A stretch of DNA of 64,000 nucleotides from Labyrinthula sp. Ha. Taxonomy: Eukaryota; Sar; Bigyra; Labyrinthulida; Labyrinthulaceae. Each line of letters starts with the position of its first letter. Within the stretch, counting starts at the first letter, position 1. Under the pieces are notes generated by a model. The model did no database searches, had not been told where the DNA came from, and saw only the letters and a program-made list of their open reading frames with translations. Position numbers and translations under genes: made by a program. Where the stretch lies: NCBI GenBank assembly GCA_015227615.1, contig JAALGZ010000060.1, forward strand, positions 1 to 64,000. The letters run 5' to 3'. This document shows positions 13,753 through 24,879 of this stretch, piece after piece.

Positions 13753-16700
13753 GAATTAACTAAGAATTAATTTCGTTATCCGAGTATCATATTTAGGAAT
13801 AGAAGTTCTATGATTAAACAAGTTCGAGTTCTCGGCCGCTAATAATAAAACGAATTCAATCGGAAGAAGATCAATAAATTATAATTAAGGAAATTGTAAA
13901 GGAATCGTGGCCTTAAAAGAACCAACCAAATCAACCTGAGAAGCGCTAACAGTGGTTAAAAATATAAGCAATCTAGTATGCCAAAGCAAGGCAGCTCCGA
14001 TTAAGTTAAAGGGACTAGTTTACCAAAGTCAGATACTTAAAAGTTTCTTACTGTATTAAAAGGGTTATTTAACAGCAAGAAAACTTTTCTGGTTAATCAA
14101 TCTAATTAGCCACCTTTCCCACAGAGGTTTACCTGTCTAAATAAACTGGTGTTCATTAGCCAGAGAACAGTTGAAAAATTGGTGTATTAATTCATTATCG
14201 GAAAGAGTTTGAAACACTAGGTAGATCATTACACGAGCATTATAACCTTGTTTAAAATAAAACAAGACCCGGTGCTATTTGATAAGCTAATTATGTCTGC
14301 ATGATTTTATAAATGGGATTCTTGTTTGGAGTGCATAAATCTAGCTGCCTTCCTTTAATCTTGTCTGATAAAATAAACTTTCTGTTACTAGCTCTAGATG
14401 GGCTATTGCTAAAAGGGTTTATAAAAGATTGTTAAATACTTTTCTAAGGTCTCACATGCTGTCAGTGTTCTATTTTACTTAAATATCCTCTCAATTATTC
14501 TTAATCTTTTAGCTAAACATTTGAAATATTTAGAGCTTAAACTGCATGAACCATTTTCTACTATCTCTTAGCAGTGCTATCAACTAATCAAACAATGTAA
14601 TAGATGAAACTAGTTACAATGTACTATAACAATATGCCTATGTTTGCAGTGGAAGATTCTGATAAATATAATGTACACGAAATAATATGATAAGTCTAAG
14701 CTGTTAACTGCATCTCCATGTGTTACTTAATTCTTACTACCTTCTTAAAAAGATTGTTCAGCACATCCAGTTGAAATCACTGAGTTTTGGTGTACCGGTT
14801 GAGGTATGTTTCGTTATCCAATTCTCCAAGATTACATGGTTTTAGTATACCAGTTCTAAGCTAGTGGCAAGAACCTTTTTTTATTTCTATCCTTTTCCTC
14901 TATCCGAGTTTCTATGTGGCTAAATATAACTCGATCAACTTTCTACGGCTAACTAAGATAATTATTAATACTATTGAATAATATCCAAATCGTATTCATT
15001 TGAAAGAACCTCAGCTAAAACAATTTTCTTAATTCAACTATCTGAAATTAACCTTATATATATTGGAAGAATAGTGAAGTATATGAAAGAGTTTTACTAC
15101 GCCCTTGATGTTTAAATGAAATATTGCATGTAAATTATAATAACAATTAATCTAACTCTATGCAAGTGCAATATGTATTATTCTCTGGTTGGTTACTTCA
15201 ATTGACATTTCTCATACTCTGGGAGATGGTTATATGCAACAACAAACTCCAAGTTTACAATTTATGTTTTGGTGTCACGTGTCGATGACGCTATTCTAGT
15301 TTTATTACCTCAGTGCCAGGCAAATGTTATATTCGAGAAATTCTTCTCTTTACCCCGTTGTTTTTTTAGTTCTTTATTACCACGCCACATGTTTCATTTG
15401 CTTATGAAAATAGTAGCTGCATGTGTTTCCGGTTTGGGGGTTTAATAACCCCCCCAATTTATGTTTATACTTATTAAGTTTTGGTTCAACAGTCAAAATC
15501 TATATGTTACAACATAATACTTAAACATTTTATTGTAACTTTCGCCTCATTGAGGTTTGGGTAAATGGTAATGATCGTAGGATATTACTTGTTTTTTTAT
15601 GTGTTTTCAAGGGTCAATGAATCGCACAGTAGTGTGATGAGGTTTTATATATATGAATAGATCTAGATAATGGGGTTACTTTATCTATGAGGTCTGCTAG
15701 TTCCACTATAATGACCGTTTCTATTAATAATATTTTGTAGCTTGTTTCAAATATGCCATCAATGGAATATTAATTTCTAAAATCAGTTGTATACCATCAA
15801 TTGTACTGTTCGCATATATTTGGAGATTATTATCTGCATAGCTTTTCTAACAGGGGTTGTCTTAGTGAAAACTTGCCGTGACCAATGTTAAATATGTAAC
15901 TCTTCATTTACACTGAAGGTTTTTAGACTCATATTGTCGTTTTAGTATTAAATCTTAAGTTTTTTTTCAGGGTAATGAAGTGGATCACAATGAAATGACT
16001 ACGCGCTATTAAACCTTATCCTTTGTTTCGCGGAACTAGTTCTTAGCAAATTACGGTATGTTCACAGTTTATATTTCGGTTTTGTGTCTTTCTCAGCAGC
16101 AGCTCTTTGATTATTTCACTGGAATTGATGGTGTTGTTAAGTTGTTTTAACTATATAGAACCTTGAATACTTCTTTTCTTTGAATTAACTGGACCAAGGA
16201 TCAACCAACGGTCAAAATGAGATGATTTTGCCGCTTTAAATTATTCTTATAACCCCATTATAATAACCTTTGCAAAATGTAGCATATCTGCGTTCCGCCT
16301 AAAAGCAAGTACTATAATCACTATTCCTTGATCAAAATATTAACTGCATTTTCCATCTGAATCGTTCAATGACAGTGTTTCTATTATTTAGAAAAACCGT
16401 ATCTATTATTGACCATATTTCGTACAATAACAAACCCTTGAGCCTCTGTGTCGTTTCTTCCCGAGTTATCTGCTAATATTTTTATGACATTTCTAATAGC
16501 ATCAATATTGGAAAACGTTTTTTTTATAGTTCTTGGTGATCGATTGGCGGTCGTATATATTCTGCTTTCATTTGCTGTGGGTTATATACGGCTCTGTAGT
16601 GCATTGATATATATGTAAAAGTATTAGATGTAGGAGGGAGAACTAAGAATCATATCGTTTGGTTTTGAAATTCTATCTTAGAACTCTTATATAATCGTGC

Positions 16701-19700
16701 TGACATTTATACCGCTCCTAGTAATCATTCTAAATTTCCAGTGCAATAAGCAAGTTACTCTAGCGTTAACACATTTACGATATAGAGGAATTGGAACAAG
16801 GGTATTTCCTATAAACTAGGGAGAAACATTAGATACGTCGTCATAAATAACTGATGGATAATCAATCGTTTCTTAAAGATTTACATCTTCAGTACCTTAC
16901 CTTCTATCCCGGACACAATGATGCGGAGGACAATTGTGAAAAAAAGAAGTGAGAATTTATGTCTTAGTATATTAGCATAGTTATGCTTAAATACTTAGAT
17001 ATCCATTTTACGTCTGTCGAATTTAATATTTCTACTCTTGAAAGACATGTTTCTAGTTGATTTCCCAGAATAGTTTACCCAAGAAGGTTCAATTCAATGA
17101 ATTTATTATGTATAATGATACCAAGTGTTAGTATCCCCCATAATGATTAAAGGTTGCTAAATTTTTAATGGCCTTGCAAGATCACGTTTAGGTACTCTAT
17201 TTCCATTCCATTCGATTGAGGTTTTCATTACTGTTTCTAATTAATTCATTTTGAATAGGTTCTTGCGTCCCAATGTTATTTCTTCTTTCTATTCTTAGAT
17301 AAAGTCGCATATGTTTCGCATGAAATGGGAATATACTCATAACTTCTCTTTCAATGTGTTTGTAAAATCTTAGCGCCAAAACATTTTTTAATCTATCTTG
17401 TATTGAAAGATGACAGCGAGGTTACTGATTTTCGTAAATCAAAGCTATAGGTTATGCGTAGCTTTTTCAGTTTTCACCATGTTTAATTTAATTCAATTAC
17501 AGCTTATGCTAGTATTGAGTGTTCTACTTCTCGTTTACTAGATCTTTTCACAATTTTATATGGGGCTCATGCTATTTCATTTATCGATCCCCAGCCGTAT
17601 TCCAATATAGTACCAGGCTCCAATTATTACAAAGTTTAAAGGCTGCATTAGAATAACCCCATAGATTCCTCTCTGTATTCTTTTATTTAAAACTCTTCAT
17701 TGATATCTCTCTATATTGGTTCGTTTATAACTTCTCCCTTTATGGATTCTATTTTACTTGGCGATATATTATCTAAAGTAAAATTTTCCATATTTTATGT
17801 GTTTGTTCTAGGTTATTGTCTCCTCTAACAGATTAATCTCAACTCAAGAAAATTTTAAGATACATTACGTATGTTTTCAACTGGTTTCCATTCTTTTCCC
17901 CAGGTTTCTTGAGTCCGTGATTTCCAAATTACCTTATATATATATTAGACTTTCCTTTTAATCTATAGTTGAGGACCAATTATTGCCATAATAAAAAATA
18001 ATTAAATCTTGGAATGGTTTCACTGCATAATAATTCATAATTTCTTCCCTATCTCGTCTTTTTTTCCTAGGATTGTGTTTAACCATGATGTTTACTTATC
18101 ATAAAATCCGTTTCTGGTACTTTTGATGCTCTGTCTTTTGGAAAATATACCATATATTTCTTGAATCCAATCTTAGCAGCTGTGAAAAGATTATTTACTG
18201 CCTCGATGTTGGACTTGGTTGAGCTTTTGTTTAGTTTATCTCGTTCTGTCCAACTTTATTTAGATATGTTATGGCTATTTTCACTGGATCCTGTATACCT
18301 TTTAACTTCTGCGTGATTCTATGCAACTGTAAACTGCATTGCTATGTTCATTTTAGTCTTTATTCTCTATTTTTTTGTCAGGTAATATACTTGTGCGGTA
18401 TGCATTCCTGCTTGATGCGTAAAAGCATAGTAAATTTACATTTCTTCACTATTCAAAGAAGTGCTAGGAGACTATACTGTAATTGAATTCTGGGATATAA
18501 TTTCAAATGGGTGTACCTATGTATATTATTGATTTAGCAAAATATTTAGAATATTTATTAAGCTCAATTTTAAAATATATCTTTTACTTGGTAGACATTG
18601 CTGTTAAGCTTCCTTCGTTATGCTCGTGTAGTCATTGTATTGCTATTATTATTTGGGCCAGTAAAAAGGCTTTACAAAAATGAAATACAAGTGATTAGAG
18701 AGCTTTCTCTTAGTTTTCACAAAATTTATCTGCTGTTATTACAGAAATAGATTTTCACATTTTTTATGGTAAACTTGGTTAACCTGAAGAGTCACTACAT
18801 TGAGCTCTGGAATCATGGAACCTCTCTCTATTTTTTTTCATTCTTCGACATGTAATAAGTTTTGTTTGATTACAAAATACACAGAAGAAGAATGTAGGTC
18901 TAACAGAGTGCTCTTTAAGTTCTTTAGAGCATATGGGGTAGCATCCAAACCCTAGATTGGAAGTGATATTTAGTAATGGTATATGTCTTAGCTAACTCAA
19001 TGAACACATATCAGGTTGAACTAACCCACCCAAACATCTTATGATATTATATTTTACAACTGTTTTTCATTGTTCAAGAATCTGAGTAACGTATAAATGA
19101 CAGATCTGTAAGAATTTTGCGGTGGAGCAAGCTAGGATTGCCGACACAGCAATCAAGTTTGACTCTCACGTCTAAGTAGAATTCTAGCATTTTTTTTCGT
19201 TCTCAAATTAAACAAGTTGGAGAGAATCGTTGGAAATATAGTTACCAGGGATTTTATACTTTCATAATGTTTTCCACAGGTTGGTTCCACCAATTTGTTC
19301 TGGTTAGTTATTTTGGACAGTCATAGCAGCATCAATTTCAAACTAGTTTTAGACGTTAATACCAAATCTAAGAGATGCAATATTAGAGAATATGCAACAC
19401 ATGGCGTTAAATAAGTGCGGTGAGAGATACAATACCTCAGCAATTTGCAAGATTCTACTTAACACCCAAGATTATTCAAGTTTTCCAACCATTTTTTTAC
19501 CACATGTTTTACTTTGGTACTACAAGTTAAAACATATGTTGCTACTGAAAATTTGTACATCATCAGCCTATAGCGAAATGACTATGGCAATTAAGAACTT
19601 ACTTGGAGGATTGAAACAACAAATATTGTGTATGATTTTGCTTCCTGTAGATGAAAAGACTGTAGCCACACCCAGCATCACAAGGAACTAGAGAATCTTT

Positions 19701-20816
19701 CCTAACAACTGGGGACTACTAACTGGATAAACAAACTAGTCTTACCTCAGTGGTTTGGCTTTTCATTAGATAAAGACATGTAAGGATTCCGTTCAATGTA
19801 CCATATGTCCTCTTAGGCTTGTTGAAAAATCTTCGGTAGAGTAAACTACCCGGTGCTAATAATATCGTAGCAACAACTTTCACTACATCGTAAAAACGAT
19901 GGTGGTTTATGCTCCTAAAAGTTAAGCGTAAATGGGGACTCTGGTGATGCAAGAAGAAAATCACCACAAGAAGAATAAAAAAATCAAGCAAACAAAATAT
20001 AGGAAGTCGTCTTCCCCTGCTTAACCTTATTCTGCTCAATCTTAGTACTCTTGACGTTCAAGACCACTGCCCTCGCCATCAAAGTGAAAGAGAGAATTTC
20101 CCTTTAGCTATGACTATCGCTAAGAACTGTAGTTCCTAAAACTTAAGTCGCAGTATTGATTAAAACTCAGTTTAGTCGCTAACAAAAGTATATCGTTATA
20201 AATATGTTCCATCTCTCATGAATACCTTACCCTTAGTCGTTTCTATTACAATCTTTTACGGGTTATCATACTATTGGGACATCACAACCATGTTAAAATA
20301 GACTAGAGATCAAACTTTGGAAAGTTTATTGATTATTAGTTTTTCCTTGGTTGATTTTGAATATTAATGAATAAAATTTTGGTTTTTGGTTCTGACAAGT
20401 AATGTAAATTATTTTTTTCTTACCAACTACCTAATACACAATTCAAGAGTTCTTTTAGCTGATTCCGGAGTTCTTAACAAAATTTAAGATGAGAAGGACG
20501 CACTAAAGAAAGACATCAATAAATAAAGTTAGCATCGTACCATCCGAGCTGCACTGTTCAATTAGACTTCCTTCAGTCTTTCATACCCTTAATATGTAGC
20601 TACACGCCATAAAATGAATGCAACAAGTTAAGTGTTTAGAAAATGGCTAGTAGGTACTATTCTACAAAGTTGCAGGTGAATTTCGTTAAGCTGGGAAGCA
20701 AACTTCTTAATACTTGTTTGAAATTTAATCTTTACTCACTCGATTCTCTTATATATATATACCAAAAAGAATCTATGTCTAATCTATGAGAGAAAGTATA
20801 AATAACTCTTCTCGAC

Positions 20817-20981
20817 GGAGTATTTTGAGTATATTTGCAAAGATATATACTCCATGATTAAGCGTGTTTATCGAGATAACGCGAGCTTCTCGAGAAGGAT
20901 TTTACCTATATATTTGTTTTGCGAAATAACGAGAGAGCTCTTATTGAGAAGTTCTCGTTAAGAATCTCTCGTTAAACACGC
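20817..20981. repeat. fold-back (inverted repeat) structure
   Basis: Two nested hairpins lie side by side. The first has GGAGTAT (20817-20823) facing ATACTCC (20847-20853). The second is larger: 20862-20891 pairs with 20946-20981. Its outer 15 nt, GCGTGTTTATCGAGA, face TCTCGTTAAACACGC with one mismatch. Its inner 15 nt, TAACGCGAGCTTCTC, face GAGAAGTTCTCGTTA with two mismatches, across a 6-nt bulge. The loop is about 54 nt. It could be a remnant of a small inverted-repeat transposon or a hairpin-forming transcript; nothing in it codes. Confidence 0.75.
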
Positions 20982-21271
20982 CTAGCAAGAACACCCAAAT
21001 ATCCAGTATCAGCAAAATAGTCATCAATTAGGGAGAGTAAATGTTATCATTCGTAAACAAATGTTTAAAAAATTATGTTAACAGGATCAATAATATGTGT
21101 AAACAGTTATAGATTACTCGAACGTTATAATATATTTCATTATCCATTATAGATATAACATATTCTGGAAAACTATGAAGAGTAAGTTGAACAGCATAAT
21201 AATTACCCAAATAACAATTAGTACATTTATTATATTAAAAAGCTATGCATAAAACTCATTGAGAAAATATT

Positions 21272-21292
21272 TATATATATATATATATATAT
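21272..21292. repeat. (TA)n microsatellite
   Basis: About ten TA dinucleotides, some 560 bp upstream of the gene at 21856. Confidence 0.9.
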
Positions 21293-21855
21293 TTGTTTCT
21301 TTCGAAAAGCTAAAGAGGCTAATTACATATGCTCTATGTCATATGATCTTGGTTTTTCCTAATTAAAGTGGGTACATTGTGTTAGTAATATAAATTACCT
21401 TTCTATATACCAAACATAAACTAATTTATTTAATTTAACTTTTTCAACAAAAATTCTTTATGTAATACATAATACAATTTCTTTGTTTCCTAATATAACC
21501 TTCTATATATAGCGCTGAATAATTCATTGTTATATATTAACAACAATTCCGGTACTTTTCCAATAAACCAATACCTTTTGTATTCATAGTCAGGCACCGT
21601 TAAACTTAATTCGTTTTACAATTGGGTCGCATTTTACACTCGAGCAATTCTAGTCTAGACATTCTCAACGATTACCAGTTCACTCTTTGCTTTTTCACCC
21701 ATAAAAAGAAACAGGAACGATTTAATTTAAAGAATTCTTGGCTGGTTAGGACTTAAGAATATGTTTCAGCATAGACTTAAAAATACCCTAAACCAGTACT
21801 GACCAAAAACAAAACCAGACGAAAGAATTCACAACTGCAACACAAGAAATAGCAA

Positions 21856-22680
21856 ATGACAACTTACACGTTACCAGAGATAGAAATGTTCAGTGAGTTC
21901 AACACGTCTGTACCCTTTCCTGGAAGTGTAGTACCTGTAGAGGAAGCGGATGAGGTTAGTAGACTAGCCCTGGAACACTTGAGCGTTTCCCAAGCTGTGG
22001 TACATGAAACACTAGAGCAGAGAGCGCAAAGAATGAAAAAAAGAAGAGAAAATAGGGCTTTTGCATTGAAGAGAATGAAGGGCGTTCGTGTTGAGAATCT
22101 GCAAAGAAGCTCGAAAAATTTCTGTGAGAGAGAATCGATTAACGACGAGGAAAGCATGTTGATTACTGATCCGGAAGCTCTAGGGAAATCCGCGCGTACT
22201 CCGACTTGGGTAGCAAACGTGCTTCAGCCACCACAAAAGGCAAAGATTAAAAACGTTCGGCATGCTTTCAAAAGGTTTAGTACAAGGAAGCAGATGTATC
22301 AATCGGCACTGAATGAAAGCAACTTGACAATGCAAACTCCAGATTCTTTTGCCACTGGAAATGGATCTTTACTTGCGATCGAAGAGTTTGCCAAGTTGTT
22401 TGAATCTAATCAAGAGAAGGAAACTGAGTTTGATGAATTGTTGCCCTATGAGGATGAGAATGAGGTTAATACAGAACTCTATCTGCATCCAATCGACATT
22501 GGAAAAGAAGTCAAGGCTAAGAAACCACGAGATATTATCAAAGAGAAGGTGAAGAAGTTTAAGACTGCTTTAACAAGAAAAAGCTTTCCATCTTTAAGAA
22601 ACAGGAAAAGCATTCGAACACTTGAACGCCTTCACCTAGTTTCTGAAAACCCGTTGTTTAAAAAAAGATTGTCTATATGA
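21856..22680 (+). CDS. hypothetical charged protein, 274 aa
   Basis: I do not recognise this protein. It begins at a clear ATG and is open for 274 codons. The first 50 residues are rather acidic and hydrophobic. Residues 50-90 are very rich in Arg and Lys (RAQRMKKRRENRAFALKRMK) and probably helical. A Glu/Asp-rich stretch occupies about 185-215, and the C-terminal 55 residues are strongly basic with repeated Arg-Lys and Ser (KEKVKKFKTALTRKSFPSLR). There is no signal peptide or membrane segment. The alternating acidic and basic blocks suggest a nuclear, cytoskeletal or nucleic-acid-associated protein, but that is inference only. It converges on carnitine acyltransferase CAT1, with 57 bp between the two stop codons. 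Its length and composition make a chance frame unlikely. Confidence 0.7.
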   Translation: MTTYTLPEIEMFSEFNTSVPFPGSVVPVEEADEVSRLALEHLSVSQAVVHETLEQRAQRMKKRRENRAFALKRMKGVRVENLQRSSKNFCERESINDEESMLITDPEALGKSARTPTWVANVLQPPQKAKIKNVRHAFKRFSTRKQMYQSALNESNLTMQTPDSFATGNGSLLAIEEFAKLFESNQEKETEFDELLPYEDENEVNTELYLHPIDIGKEVKAKKPRDIIKEKVKKFKTALTRKSFPSLRNRKSIRTLERLHLVSENPLFKKRLSI

Positions 22681-22737
22681 AAGTTCAAAGTTAACAATTT
22701 AATTCTGTTTCTTCTGTATACAGAAGCGGTTTGTGCT

Positions 22738-24879
22738 TTAATGGCTTCCAAAAAAATCATATCCGTTATGGTTCATTTTATTGCTTTCAATAACAGTGTC
22801 AAAAGAATCCAAACGTTCTTGAACTTGTTCAAAATCAGTAGGCTCGAGCTCAACTAACATATCATGGACTTGTTCTAAGTATTGAAAAAGATGCGCGCTA
22901 TATCTTTTTGCATTTCTTGAAACTGTTGAAATTGTAAAGTTTATTGAATCTTCTTTTATGATGTATCCAATACCAAAACCTTCTTGACAAACAGGCCCAA
23001 AACCAAAAAACCTTAAGCTTGGGTTCCCACAATTTGAAGTTGATAGAACACTTTTACTCAAGGTCTTATACCCCAAGCTGTTGAAGAAATCAGGAACCTT
23101 TTCTCCAGAAGCACGAGCTAGTTCTCTGAGTGCAAGTAGAGTTCGATCTACTCCTTCCCCTTTAGCAGCGCACTTTGTTATTTCTACATGAGCCTGAACA
23201 GCATCTTTCAACAGATTTTTCTTATCTTCTAGGTTTTGTTTCTTCCCAAAAAAAAAACGAACAAACTCGTTTGACTCTAGAGTTGCACATCGAGCTGCTT
23301 CAGTTCTACCTAGCTTAAATCTTTTTGTCAAAACAGATTCATAAACATTTGCAACATTTCCATAGAGAGAAAAATAGGCCGCTTGAATAGCAACCTGCAC
23401 AAAAGCATCTGGACTAAATCTATTTTGCTTGATGAACAAATTTCCATACCCCGTAAATTCCAAGGTCTCAAATTGTAATGAGAGAATATCATCAGCAAGT
23501 CTGGCTTCCGCATTTTTCATATATTGCTCAATCTCATCATTTACTTCAAAGTCAACCCTCTTAATTTGTTTTGAGACCCCACAAAATCCCCGTTTTGCTG
23601 AATCATTTCGTTTTCCAATAAACGAGTTAACTCTTACTTTTCCACTTATCAGCTGAGCAAACCGAACAATTGTATCTGTGAAAACGTCGCTTACAAACCG
23701 GAGTGCCGTATGGCCATCAACTATGGTATGTTCAAAATTTATTCCAGCTTTTCCATTTGCTGTAACAATAACTTGCATCTTATCATACCAACGAACCTGG
23801 TGGTTAACAAACTTTGTTCCTCCACAAAGCATATTTTTACTGACTTCTGCACCAGTTTCAGGTTTGCAAGAATCCAATACAAGAATAAACAAAGCCTATA
23901 ATAAACACAGAAAAAAAGAATACCGAGTCTATCAGCTCCAAGGCGCTTTTGTTTCGCTCTGAGATGGAGATTAAACTTTCACGTGCCTTCGCCCAAACTT
24001 CTCTCTTGTCTGATGTTAGAACTCCTACCCCAAATCCATCACTAGGTTTTGATTTTTCACTGTCCTTCAATATTGAGTCCAACTTCTTTTGCAACTCTCT
24101 TTCAGTCAGAATAGGTTCATTTTCCGTACCAAGGACATTCAAGTGGTAGAAAACATTTTGCGAAAGAATTACAACGTGTTTGCTTTCTGGATAATGCTTC
24201 ATCTCATCGGTTCCTGGTTTTGGTATTCTGCAAGTACCAAAAAGTTGCTTGAACTGAGACATACATAAAGGCGTTCTTCTCCAGACATCTGGTTCAAGGG
24301 TTTCTCTTTTCAAACTACTTATGAACTTGATTGAAGAAAGAAGAATGCTTGAGGCTCTTATCACCTGGTTGTTTCGCGATGGTGTTGGATCATCTTCCAA
24401 CACAAATATCGGGTTCACATTTATCGGTAAAGGGTCACGGATTGTCTTGTAGCTGTCAAGCCAGAAATCGTGAATATAGTTTTCCTGAAGTGCGTGGTGG
24501 GTTTCTAGCTTTTCAAAAAGAGTTGGAAATGATGTAGAAATAAACTGTTCATAATTTTTAGTTTCTTCTTCGAGCTCATCTTTCCCAATCAAAGGTTTAA
24601 TAGCTCTAAGATAGTTCGTCTTTAAAACCTAAAATTAGAAAGTTCTGCAAATAGTACTTCTATTGGACAGAAAGGAAGTTTTGGGAGAAATTTTTGATTA
24701 CCATAAGTAGCTGTGTAATCCTGATCTTTTTGCCCTCCATTTTGTAATTTATTCGGGTTTTCCATGTCCCCGTGCTTTATCTTGGATGCTCTTCTCGAGA
24801 AGATATAACCGAGTTCGGTTTGTTTGCCTGTGGTAATGCAATCATGTGATTGGGGTATCAGCAACGGCATCTTTAACAT
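22738..24879 (-). CDS. carnitine O-acyltransferase CAT1 (3 exons)
   Basis: Transfers an acyl group between coenzyme A and carnitine. Exons on the minus strand: 24879-24658, 24628-23924 and 23895-22738. The introns are 24657-24629 (29 nt) and 23923-23896 (28 nt). Splicing restores the N-terminal family signature (LPKLPFCPIE joined to VLKTNYLRAIKPL). The catalytic motif FEHTIVDG, the CoA/carnitine segment AAKGEGVDRTLLAL, the YESVLTKRFKLGRTEAAR segment and the LSTSNCGN...FFGFGPV motif are all present. Two in-frame ATGs exist. The one at 24765 gives 656 aa and matches the N-terminal length of CAT2 and CAT3. The one at 24879 adds 38 residues rich in Arg/Lys and Ser/Thr (MLKMPLLIPQ...YIFSRRASKIK) that could act as a mitochondrial presequence. 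The C-terminus (YDFFGSH) is not a peroxisomal PTS1. Long blocks are almost identical to CAT2 and CAT3 while others differ, which points to gene conversion. It has no adjacent ACS gene. Confidence 0.9.

Larger units (their letters stand above)
11344..21855. other. gene-poor AT-rich region
   Basis: About 10.5 kb without a recognisable intact gene. It contains the decayed coding-like tract at 13432-13752, the fold-back structure at 20817-20981 and an (AT)n run at 21272-21292, each listed separately. Other open frames here are short and many have alternative starts; I found no domain in them. Confidence 0.6.

Noticed and set aside
22738-24592. CAT1 as two separate genes or as a frameshifted pseudogene
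   Set aside because: The break is exactly a 28-nt GT...AG intron at the same place in all three paralogs.
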